The notes beneath the pieces are model-generated. The model did no database searches and was not told the origin of the DNA. It was given only the letters and a program-made list of their open reading frames with translations. The translations under genes were made by a program, and so were the position numbers. A stretch of DNA of 64,000 nucleotides from assembly GCA_007751475.1 (NCBI GenBank), contig CP036434.1:4965524-5029523 (forward strand). Reading direction: 5' to 3'. The DNA is from Saltatorellus ferox. GTDB lineage: Bacteria; Planctomycetota; UBA1135; GCA-002686595. Positions 52,493 to 60,564 of this stretch are shown in pieces; positions within the stretch are counted from its first letter, which is position 1; each line of letters opens with the position of its first letter.

Positions 52493-55099
52493 CTATTTCC
52501 AGAGCGCGGAGGAGGAGGGGCCCCAGGGGTGCGACGCGCCGTCGCCGATGAACGACAGACGATCCGCGAAGATCTCCACCTCGATCTCTTCTGGCGACGG
52601 CTCGGACCTGCCGACGGCCGCGCTGCCAGACGGCCACCGTAGAATCCATCGGCCAGCCGAGAGCCCGTAGAGCTGAAAGGTCGAGCCGGGGGTCACGTCC
52701 ACCTGCTGCGACTCCCCCGCCGCGTTCGTGGCCACCAGCGTGAGGAGCGTCGGCTTCCCGGACGCTTCCTCGCCTTCGCTCCGGCGCGGAGCGACGCCCA
52801 CGAGCGTTCCACCGGGCTTCATCTGCACGGTGTCCAGATCGATAGGTAGGCCGAGCCCTGGATGCTGGTAGAGCCAGGGCGCGAGACCGTCCGCGGAGAT
52901 CCGCAGCGTGAACGCGAGGAAGGCCGTTCGAGGCACGGAGAAGCGCCCCTGCTCGTCCGTCGTCAGCGTTCTCTCCTGCGGTCGCTTCGCTTCCGTCGCT
53001 GGTTGCGCCAGTCCCGTCGGCGATGCGTTCGTCCGCACGATGGCGACGGTGGCGTTCGGCACGGGCTTGCCACCATGAAGTACCTGAACGTCCATCATCT
53101 CCAGAGGGCACAGAGCGACCTTGACCCGTGCGCTTTTCGGTTTCACGTCGCAGAACGCGAGCCTCTCGGGCGCGAAGCCCTCCGCGAATACGATGAGGCC
53201 CGACTCGGAATGGCCAGCGGAATCTCCAGCGGCGATGGCCATCACCAGCTCATGCGAACCGGTGACCTCGCCGCTCCGAACGATCCGGGAGGGATGCTGG
53301 ATCGACTCGGGCTGAAACCACTGGAATCCATCCACAGGCGCGCCGCCAGGGCCCTCGACGCAGAACGTCATCGCGCGCCCGACGTCGAGCTGCAGGGTTC
53401 GCCGCTGGCCATCGAGGGAGAGCGAGGCATGGAACGCGGGGGCGAATTCGAGCACCGCGTCGTGGGCGATCACATCGCCCACGGAGCCCGCTGACTGCGT
53501 CCATCCGGGCAGTGGTACGCGCAGCTCACCGTTCTTGTCGGCGAGGAAGAAGCGCTGTTCCTCCCCCGGGCCACACAGCGAGACGATGGCGTGAGGCACG
53601 GACGAACCAGCCGGGTCCAGGACGAGAACGGCGAGCGTCGGGACGTCCACCTCGCGTTCGAGACGAAGCTTCAGATCACCCGTATCGTCCGCCTCGACGC
53701 GTATCGACCCGGAGACGAAGCCATCCGCGTGCGCCGCCACGTTCACCTCGCTCCGAGCGACGTCGTCGAGCGTGAAACAGCCCTTGCCGTCGGTCGTCGC
53801 GGACACCGGACCCAGTGGGTCCCCCACCTGTCCGGAGCGCAAGGATGCGCCGGGGATGGGCTGGCCATCGGCATCCACGACCACGCCGCCGAGGCTGCGC
53901 GACTTGACGAGCGTCCAGTTCCCCAGCGCCATGTCCGACCCCAGCCAGTGGGGCAACGTCATCCGCCGCGAAGCGTACCCGGGCGCTTCCAGCTGGATCG
54001 CGCCGTCTCCATCGGCGAGTCCCAGCGCAGAGCGAGGAGCCCGCAGGCGAAGCTCGAGCCGGCCGTCCGCGTCCGAAACGGAAACACCGCCGCGAGCACC
54101 GCGGAACGACACTTCGGCACCTGAGAGCGGCGCGTGATCTGGATCCGTGATACGGAAGCAGATCTGCAGTTCCACGACTTCGGGATCCGGGTCGTTCCAG
54201 CCAGGGACCGTCCAGGCATGGGCATCGGAGCTGCCCCCGGGAGCCAAGGGCACCGCAGCCTCCCCACGGAATCCCTCGGGTGCGAGGGCGATCTCACGGG
54301 AAGAAGCCAGTGGACTGATCGCCGCGAGCGACGCGCCCTCGATGGGTTTCACCTCCTGGCTTGGCCCCGCCCGGTTCTGCGCGAGAGGACCTCCGCTCAG
54401 TCGCGCCAGGGCTTCCGGTGCGGGTCGTCCGCTGAACACGCTTGCCAGAATGCCGATGAGCGAGGCCATGACGGAAGCGAGGATCACCGGTCCCATCGCT
54501 GGCCAGATCGCTGCGCTCGCTCCGGCCTTGGCGCGAGAGGAGCGATCGGCCAAGCGGACGAGCGGCAGGAGGCAAGCGACCCAGCCCTCCGAATGATCAC
54601 GCGCCTCTTTCGCCAAGGAGACCCGCATCGCTGCGATGGCGTTTTGAAGATGCCAGCGAACGGTGGACGCGGGCAGGTCCAGAAGCGTGCCGATGCGACC
54701 GGAGGGCAGCCCGCGCAGGTAGCGAAGGGAGATGATGGTCCGGGGCAGATCGTCGAGCTTGTCGACCGCGCGCATCAGCCGCTCGGCGGCTTCGAACTCG
54801 ACGCTTCGTTCCTCTGGAGAAGGACACCGCAGCGTATCGACCGAGGCCTCCAGCAGGATCCACTGCTGGTCCTCCTGCCTCGCGCGCCTTCGGTGGGAGC
54901 TGATGGCCAGGTTGGAGAGAACGCGTACCAGCCAGGGCCCCAGCGGCTGCTGAGCGGCCGGCGGCCGCTCCAGCGCCCGAACCCAGGTGTCCTGGAGAAG
55001 ATCCTCGGCGTGTTCCGGGCCCACGAGGCTCGCGGCCAGGCTCTGGAGGCCGGGCGCAAAGGCCAGCAGGGCGTCGGGATCAGGACGTGGATTCGGCAT
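52493..55099 (-). CDS. ECF sigma factor fused to membrane helix and beta-domain ectodomain (copy 1)
   Basis: This 868-residue protein begins as an ECF sigma factor: region 2 with AEDLLQDTWVRAL (31-43), and region 4 with LRYLRGLPSGRIGTLLDLP and the helix-turn-helix STVRWHLQNAI (about 114-163). A linker with GWVACLLPLV (172-181) leads to one transmembrane helix (about 202-222). The remaining 640 residues are predicted outside the cytoplasm and contain repeats of carboxypeptidase regulatory-like folds, for example GGVVVDADGQPIPGASLRSG. No anti-sigma gene is adjacent. Cytoplasmic sigma and external beta domain imply that signal perception and transcription control are in one chain, perhaps by proteolytic release; that is inference. 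It is divergent from ygiQ. Confidence 0.87.
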   Translation of the reverse strand: MPNPRPDPDALLAFAPGLQSLAASLVGPEHAEDLLQDTWVRALERPPAAQQPLGPWLVRVLSNLAISSHRRRARQEDQQWILLEASVDTLRCPSPEERSVEFEAAERLMRAVDKLDDLPRTIISLRYLRGLPSGRIGTLLDLPASTVRWHLQNAIAAMRVSLAKEARDHSEGWVACLLPLVRLADRSSRAKAGASAAIWPAMGPVILASVMASLIGILASVFSGRPAPEALARLSGGPLAQNRAGPSQEVKPIEGASLAAISPLASSREIALAPEGFRGEAAVPLAPGGSSDAHAWTVPGWNDPDPEVVELQICFRITDPDHAPLSGAEVSFRGARGGVSVSDADGRLELRLRAPRSALGLADGDGAIQLEAPGYASRRMTLPHWLGSDMALGNWTLVKSRSLGGVVVDADGQPIPGASLRSGQVGDPLGPVSATTDGKGCFTLDDVARSEVNVAAHADGFVSGSIRVEADDTGDLKLRLEREVDVPTLAVLVLDPAGSSVPHAIVSLCGPGEEQRFFLADKNGELRVPLPGWTQSAGSVGDVIAHDAVLEFAPAFHASLSLDGQRRTLQLDVGRAMTFCVEGPGGAPVDGFQWFQPESIQHPSRIVRSGEVTGSHELVMAIAAGDSAGHSESGLIVFAEGFAPERLAFCDVKPKSARVKVALCPLEMMDVQVLHGGKPVPNATVAIVRTNASPTGLAQPATEAKRPQERTLTTDEQGRFSVPRTAFLAFTLRISADGLAPWLYQHPGLGLPIDLDTVQMKPGGTLVGVAPRRSEGEEASGKPTLLTLVATNAAGESQQVDVTPGSTFQLYGLSAGRWILRWPSGSAAVGRSEPSPEEIEVEIFADRLSFIGDGASHPWGPSSSALWK

Positions 55100-55265
55100 G
55101 GAGGGGATGGGCTCCTGGGAAGGACGCCCGCGCTACCGCGACTGATGGCAGAACCTACGGAAAAAGAATCTTCAGCAGAATCTGCGGGCCAGAAGCGCTG
55201 CAGCCAGGATGAAACGGCGGGGCGCTGGGACCAGAGTCGAATCCCCGCGTCTCGTCCAGTCCTTG

Positions 55266-55303
55266 CCTCCCGCCCATGCGACCAAAGAAGCGGAGGCGGC
55301 GGC
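55266..55303 (+). repeat. 38-bp dispersed repeat, copy B
   Basis: This copy matches 7213-7250 at 33 of 38 positions. It lies in the 295-base gap between the first sigma-factor gene and ygiQ. The rest of that gap holds no other signal that I can name. The short frame beginning ATGCGACC on the plus strand has no protein-like continuation. Confidence 0.5.
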
Positions 55304-55394
55304 CGAGCCCTTCGTGCGCGCCAGGCGATCCGTCTGAGCGGAGACCCCATACGCGGGTTGTGCCGGGCCGAGGCGCGGACGACAATCCCCCGCC

Positions 55395-57353
55395 ATGACC
55401 CACCTCGATTTCCTACCGATCTCCCCGTCCGAGATCCAGGCGCTCGGTTGGGACCAGCCTGACATCGTCTTCGTCTCGGGGGACGCCTACGTCGATCACC
55501 CGTCGTTCGCCAACGCCCTCCTCGGCCGGGTCCTCCAGGCCGAGGGCTACAAGGTCGCGCTGCTCTGCCAGCCGGACTGGAAGAACGCGGACGCCTGGCT
55601 CGCCATGGGCAAGCCGCGCCTGTTCTACGCCGTCAGCGGCGGGAACATGGACTCGATGATCAACCACTACACCGCCAACAAGAAGCGTCGCAACCAGGAC
55701 GCCTACTCACCCGGCGGCGAGATTGGCCTGCGGCCGGACCGGGCGACGGCGGTGTACTCCCAGCGCTGCCGCGAGGCGTTCTCGGACGTCCCCGTCGTCA
55801 TCGGCGGAGTGGAGGCGTCATTGCGCCGCATCGCGCACTTCGACTACTGGTCGGAGACGGTCAAGCCCTCGATGATGGTCACGAGCAAGGCGGACCTCTG
55901 CGGCTTCGGCATGGGCGAAGCGCAGATCATCGAGATCGCGCGGCGGCTGGCCGAGGGGAAGACGATCCGCGACTGCCGCGACCTCCGGGGCGTCGCGTAC
56001 CTTCTGGGCAAGAAGGACGAGCTGCCCGAGCATGCCTTCGAGCGGCCCATCGGCAAGCCGGTCACGAAGACGCTGGAGCTCCCCTCGTTCGAGGAGGTCA
56101 AGGAGGACAAGATCGCCTTCGCGACCATGACCCGGATCCTCCACCAGGAGACGAATCCCCAGAACGGCGCGCGCCTGATCCAGAAGCACGGCGACCGGAC
56201 GCTCGTGGTGAATCCGCCCGCCCTGGCCCACGAGACGAAGGAGCTCGACCGCCTGTACGACCTGCCGTACACGCGCATGAGCCACCCGACGTACCGCAAG
56301 CCGATCCCCGCCGATCAGATGATCCGCGACTCCGTGACGATCATGCGCGGCTGCTTCGGCGGCTGCACGTTCTGCTCGATCACGATGCACCAGGGCAACG
56401 CCATCCAGAGCCGCAGCGAGGAGTCGATCCTGCGCGAGGTCGAGACGATGGCGAAGGACCCGCAGTTCAAGGGGACGATCTCGGACCTCGGCGGGCCGAC
56501 AGCGAACATGTACCGGATGCGGTGCACGAAGCCCGAGGTCGAGGCGATCTGCCGGCGCGCGTCCTGCGTGCACCCCACGGTCTGCAAGCTCCTGGACACG
56601 AGCCACGACCCGACGAAGTCGCTGATGAAGAAGGCGCGCGAGACGCCGGGCATCAAGAAGGTCCACATCGCGAGCGGCATTCGCATGGACCTCGCGCGCT
56701 TCGACGACGAGTACCTGGAGGACCTCGCGCGGCACCACGTCGGCGGGCACCTGAAGGTCGCGCCCGAGCACGCCTCGGACAAGGTCCTGGCGAACATGAA
56801 GAAGCCGGCGACGAACACCTTCGACCACTTCGCCGAGCGTTTCCAGGCGGCCTCGGAGCGCGCGGGCAAGGAGCAGTACCTCGTCCCCTACTACATCGCG
56901 TCCCACCCGGGATCGGGCGTGGCGGAGATGATCGAGCTGGCGGAGTACCTAAAGGCGTCGGGCTACAAGCCGCGCCAGGTCCAGGACTTCATCCCCGCTC
57001 CGATGGACATCGCCACGTGCATGTACCACACGGGCCTCGACCCGATGACGATGGAGCCGGTCGACACCGTGAAGAAGCTGCGCGACCGCAAGGTCCAGCG
57101 CGCGCTCATGCAGTTCTTCGCACCGGAGAACTACTTCACGGTCCACAAGGCGCTGATCGAGGCGGGGCGCCGCGACCTCATCGGCTCGGGCCCCCAGTGC
57201 CTGATCCCGGCGAATCCTCCGAAGGCGGCGCTGGCGATCAAGAAGGAAGGCAAGCCCCAGGACCAGAAGCGGCCCACGAAGAACAAGGGCCGCAGGCTGG
57301 AGTCCAAGAAGAAGGGCCCGGCGTTCCCGAACGATCGTTCGTACGAGGAATAG
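55395..57353 (+). CDS. ygiQ: YgiQ family radical SAM protein
   Basis: This 652-residue protein matches the YgiQ (UPF0313) family of radical-SAM enzymes. The iron-sulfur motif is CFGGCTFC (320-327), the CxxxCxxC pattern, preceded by the cobalamin-binding-like N-terminal half with VVIGGVEASLRRIAHFDYW, typical of the family. The C-terminus is lysine-rich. The reaction catalysed by YgiQ proteins is not established. It lies between two sigma-factor fusions but shows no sign of belonging to them. Confidence 0.92.
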   Translation: MTHLDFLPISPSEIQALGWDQPDIVFVSGDAYVDHPSFANALLGRVLQAEGYKVALLCQPDWKNADAWLAMGKPRLFYAVSGGNMDSMINHYTANKKRRNQDAYSPGGEIGLRPDRATAVYSQRCREAFSDVPVVIGGVEASLRRIAHFDYWSETVKPSMMVTSKADLCGFGMGEAQIIEIARRLAEGKTIRDCRDLRGVAYLLGKKDELPEHAFERPIGKPVTKTLELPSFEEVKEDKIAFATMTRILHQETNPQNGARLIQKHGDRTLVVNPPALAHETKELDRLYDLPYTRMSHPTYRKPIPADQMIRDSVTIMRGCFGGCTFCSITMHQGNAIQSRSEESILREVETMAKDPQFKGTISDLGGPTANMYRMRCTKPEVEAICRRASCVHPTVCKLLDTSHDPTKSLMKKARETPGIKKVHIASGIRMDLARFDDEYLEDLARHHVGGHLKVAPEHASDKVLANMKKPATNTFDHFAERFQAASERAGKEQYLVPYYIASHPGSGVAEMIELAEYLKASGYKPRQVQDFIPAPMDIATCMYHTGLDPMTMEPVDTVKKLRDRKVQRALMQFFAPENYFTVHKALIEAGRRDLIGSGPQCLIPANPPKAALAIKKEGKPQDQKRPTKNKGRRLESKKKGPAFPNDRSYEE

Positions 57354-57438
57354 CGAGGAGGTCGGCCGGCAGGCCGCTTTCGATGACCTTTCCAGCGTTT
57401 CCTGTACCGTGGTGAACCCGCCGCGGCACCGGGAGTGC

Positions 57439-60072
57439 ATGGACCATCCTCATCGAACATCGAGGGCCAGCGAAAGGGCCAGCGAAGCCGCGTGGATCGC
57501 GGAGCTCGGCTGGCTGAGGCGAGTCTGCCGAGCGCTCGTCCGCGAGGAGGCGCTGGCGGACGACCTGAGCCAGGACGTCTGGGTCGACGCCGTGCGGCAG
57601 CGCCCTGAACTCGAAGGACCGCGGCTGCGGGGATGGCTCGGCACGGTGGCGCGACGCCGCGCTTCGAAGCTCTTGAGGCGCGAGCGAGGTGCGAGGGACT
57701 CCGAGGCGCTCTGGTTCAAAGACCGCTCCGCTTCGGAATCGGAGGACCTTCCGGAGGACCGGCTGGTGCTGCATCGCCAGCTGATGGACGTGATCGATGC
57801 GATGGACGAGGCGGATCGAGAAGCGATCGTCGCGTACTTCTTCGAGGGCCTCGACACGGCAGAACTCGCCCGCCGAACCGGCGTTCCGGAAGGAACCCTG
57901 CGCCAGCGCAGGAGGCGCGCGCTGACTCGACTGCGGAAGCGATTGAACGAGGAGGATCCGCGCTGGAGTCAGTGGCTGCCGGCGCTCGCCTTCGCCGGGA
58001 GCGGCCGCTGGAGCGCTTCGACTCCCGCCTTCGCCACCCTGGTTCCCCTCGCCACCCTTACCGTCATGTGGAAGCCTGTCATCGCCCTCGCCCTCGTCTT
58101 GCTCACCGCCGCAGCCTGGTGGATCGGCCCGCATCGGACAGGAGAGCTATCGCCGGTGCTGACGATAGCGCGATCAGAGACAGCGGCACTCCAGGCGGTC
58201 CGACCAGCGGCCGCCAAGGACGCGGAGGTCTTGGCGCTCGCAGACGGCTCTCGGGACCGAAAGGGCCTGTTGGACGATGAAGATCACGCTTCGGCACCGA
58301 TCGACTACCTTCGAGTCGTGGACGAGCGCGGCGACGCGGTCCCGAAGGTCGCTGGAGTATGGATCGACTCGGAGCGCGATATCGCACCGCTCGAATTCGA
58401 CAGCTCGGGACGAGCCCCGCGCCCGAGCGCAATGGGCGGCGTGGCCACGCTCGCCGCTCCAGGTTTCCTGGAGGTCGAAGCCTCGGTGGCCGCGCCCGAT
58501 GGCACTTCCGAGACGTTGATCACGCTCCGTCGGGCGCGCACGCTGAGCCTCCAGCTCATACTCGGAGACGAGCCGCTGGACCGAGCTACATGCTTCTTCG
58601 ACGGGACACAGGCCGACCGGACAACGATCATGGAAGGACTGGCTCTTCGGTCACTCGAGAGTTTCTGGAAGCCGCTCCAGTCAGTGCGAGTTGCCAGAGA
58701 TCTCGTGAGCTCCGCCAGCGGCGTACTGAAGATCACGGAGACCCCTGCCCCTGGACCGATGAGAATCACTCTCCCGGACTGGCTCCTCGGAAAGAGTGTG
58801 ACAGCCCCCATGGAGCTTGCGGACAACGCCAGTGTCCTCATCGTTCCGCAGGACTGCTTCGATCCTCGGGCGGGAGCGGACTGGCAGCTTGCGCTACTGG
58901 AAGAACCCCTCGTCGCCGAGGGGCGGTTCGTATGGGATGACGACAAGACGCCGCTTCGCGGTCGGCTCACCATTTTTCGACGCTCACCTGGCTACGTTGA
59001 CGGCGTATACAGGGCCAACATCGATGCCGATGGCAGCTTTAGCTTCTCAGCGACGACTCGCGGCGCCTACCGCGACGGGAAGAACTTTGCCGTTAACCGG
59101 GGCGAGTATGTGCTATCCGTTAGAGATGAACCGACCCAAGAAACCGCATCCCTGACGATCTCCATGGCCTCTGTGCTGGAGGAACCCAGCCTCGGGACCA
59201 TCGAGATCCCACGCCCGCAAGAGGTGACGATCCACGTGATCGAGCGCGATTCCGCTGGCAGCAGCACTCCGGTACGAGCTGCGGTCACCACAAGAAGATC
59301 AAGAGGATGCACCGGGCCAGATGGCGTTGCGTCCGTGATCGTCGATTCGCAAGAGGCCATCTGGGTTCAGGGCGAGTCTCATTCGCTGGCACAGATTCCG
59401 CCCAGTCGAATCGCTGGAGCGCCACCGGGCGAGGCCATTGTCGTCGAGGTTCCCCGAGCGCCATGCCTGAACATCCTATTCGAGTCCGACGCTTCTGCCG
59501 TTGGTACCGAGATCATGCTGGAAAGCGAGCACACTCTGTTCCAGCCAGCGACGGTACTCGATGACGAAGCAAGCGCACCCGTTCCAATCGAATGGCGCGT
59601 CCCCTCGATCCAGCATCCCCTCGGTATCCAGATTGGTCGCTTCGGTGAAGGACTGCAGAGAGTCTGGATCCTGCCGGATGGAACGTCGCCCATCCGCGTT
59701 GCCGGACTGACCCACGAAGCGCCTATCACCGTTTCCTGGGTGGACGAACTTTCCCAGAAGATCGCCTCGACCGTCGTGGACCTCGACGAGGATCGCACCG
59801 TCCACTTCGGCAGCGAAGTCACCGCCTGCCTCACCGTCCGCGCCGTTCTACGCGGCACGAACACGCCGGTCGCCGCCACGGTGGAGATCGAGGAATGTAA
59901 GGCCGAGGGACAGCTCGTCCGGCCACTCATCGCTGGCTACACCACGTTCGACACCCTGCTCCCGGGAACCTATCGAATCACCGTTCGCGCCATGGTGGGC
60001 GGCGCTGAGGTCAGCTCGACCACCCGATTCGAGCTGGACGAATCCGAAGAGGAAGCACTCTTCGAATTCTGA
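57439..60072 (+). CDS. ECF sigma factor fused to membrane helix and beta-domain ectodomain (copy 2)
   Basis: This 877-residue protein has ECF region 2 with ADDLSQDVWVDAV (40-52) and RGWLGTVARRR, and region 4 with DTAELARRTGVPEGTLRQRRRRAL (the part to about residue 165). The linker SQWLPALAF (177-185) resembles those of copies 1 and 3, and a membrane helix follows (about 211-229). The ectodomain of some 640 residues has beta-sandwich repeats; the sequence is diverged from the other copies. The ATG at 57439 is preferred; a GTG at 57409 would add ten residues. A TACCGT at 57405-57410 may be the -10. The gene is on the same strand as ygiQ, 85 bases after it. Confidence 0.85.
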   Translation: MDHPHRTSRASERASEAAWIAELGWLRRVCRALVREEALADDLSQDVWVDAVRQRPELEGPRLRGWLGTVARRRASKLLRRERGARDSEALWFKDRSASESEDLPEDRLVLHRQLMDVIDAMDEADREAIVAYFFEGLDTAELARRTGVPEGTLRQRRRRALTRLRKRLNEEDPRWSQWLPALAFAGSGRWSASTPAFATLVPLATLTVMWKPVIALALVLLTAAAWWIGPHRTGELSPVLTIARSETAALQAVRPAAAKDAEVLALADGSRDRKGLLDDEDHASAPIDYLRVVDERGDAVPKVAGVWIDSERDIAPLEFDSSGRAPRPSAMGGVATLAAPGFLEVEASVAAPDGTSETLITLRRARTLSLQLILGDEPLDRATCFFDGTQADRTTIMEGLALRSLESFWKPLQSVRVARDLVSSASGVLKITETPAPGPMRITLPDWLLGKSVTAPMELADNASVLIVPQDCFDPRAGADWQLALLEEPLVAEGRFVWDDDKTPLRGRLTIFRRSPGYVDGVYRANIDADGSFSFSATTRGAYRDGKNFAVNRGEYVLSVRDEPTQETASLTISMASVLEEPSLGTIEIPRPQEVTIHVIERDSAGSSTPVRAAVTTRRSRGCTGPDGVASVIVDSQEAIWVQGESHSLAQIPPSRIAGAPPGEAIVVEVPRAPCLNILFESDASAVGTEIMLESEHTLFQPATVLDDEASAPVPIEWRVPSIQHPLGIQIGRFGEGLQRVWILPDGTSPIRVAGLTHEAPITVSWVDELSQKIASTVVDLDEDRTVHFGSEVTACLTVRAVLRGTNTPVAATVEIEECKAEGQLVRPLIAGYTTFDTLLPGTYRITVRAMVGGAEVSSTTRFELDESEEEALFEF

Positions 60073-60115
60073 TCGAAGGCAGCGTGGGATGGCCGAGCGG
60101 CGACTCGGCGCGACC

Positions 60116-60481
60116 TCACGCTATGCCCAACATCAATGCCATCAAGACCACCCAGGAAAGGGTCGCCGCCCCCGCCGACACCCAGGCCAGTACGCCAGGG
60201 CTGGCGGGATCCTCGAGCTTCGAAGGGTCATCCCCGCCGAGCACCCAAAACGCCACGGGGTACGAAGCGACGTTGGCGAACAAGCCGTAGCACGCCAACC
60301 TGAGCCAGTGCTCCCGGTAGAAGTCGACGAACGGTTCAGCCCATGGCACGCCGACCAGTGGAAGGCAGCTATAGAGGGCCAGGACGGCCAGCGGCGCCAC
60401 GATCGCTGCGACCACGAAGGCCGCGCGTCGCTGTCGGATTCGGCGGCGAGTCACTCGATCCGCGGAGGCTGCTCCGTTCAT
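60116..60481 (-). CDS. Small membrane protein of unknown function
   Basis: This 121-residue protein has a basic N-terminus (RRRIRQRR) and three hydrophobic helices, at about 22-42, 60-77 and 96-118. Between the second and third helix is a polar loop, GGDDPSKLEDP. I do not recognise a family. The ATG at 60481 is supported by TACGAT six bases upstream. It is transcribed divergently from the third sigma-factor fusion and lies between two of them, so a link to their membrane function is possible but unproved. Confidence 0.6.
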   Translation of the reverse strand: MNGAASADRVTRRRIRQRRAAFVVAAIVAPLAVLALYSCLPLVGVPWAEPFVDFYREHWLRLACYGLFANVASYPVAFWVLGGDDPSKLEDPASPGVLAWVSAGAATLSWVVLMALMLGIA

Positions 60482-60487
60482 GGCATC

Positions 60488-60493
60488 ATCGTA
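60488..60493 (-). promoter_or_regulatory. -10 hexamer TACGAT, leaderless start of small membrane gene
   Basis: TACGAT ends six bases before the ATG at 60481, matching the other leaderless starts in the window. Confidence 0.4.
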
Positions 60494-60564
60494 GGCTCTT
60501 CCTCGCGTCGACGAAATCCGCCACTTTCCAGGGTCGGATCTCCGGGCGGCGACGACGTGCCGTG

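Noticed and set aside
55275..55394. A short plus-strand frame starting ATGCGACCAAAGAAG
   Set aside because: It encodes a basic low-complexity peptide that runs into the ygiQ upstream region, and the same bases at 7223 do not continue into a related protein, so it is treated as a repeat.
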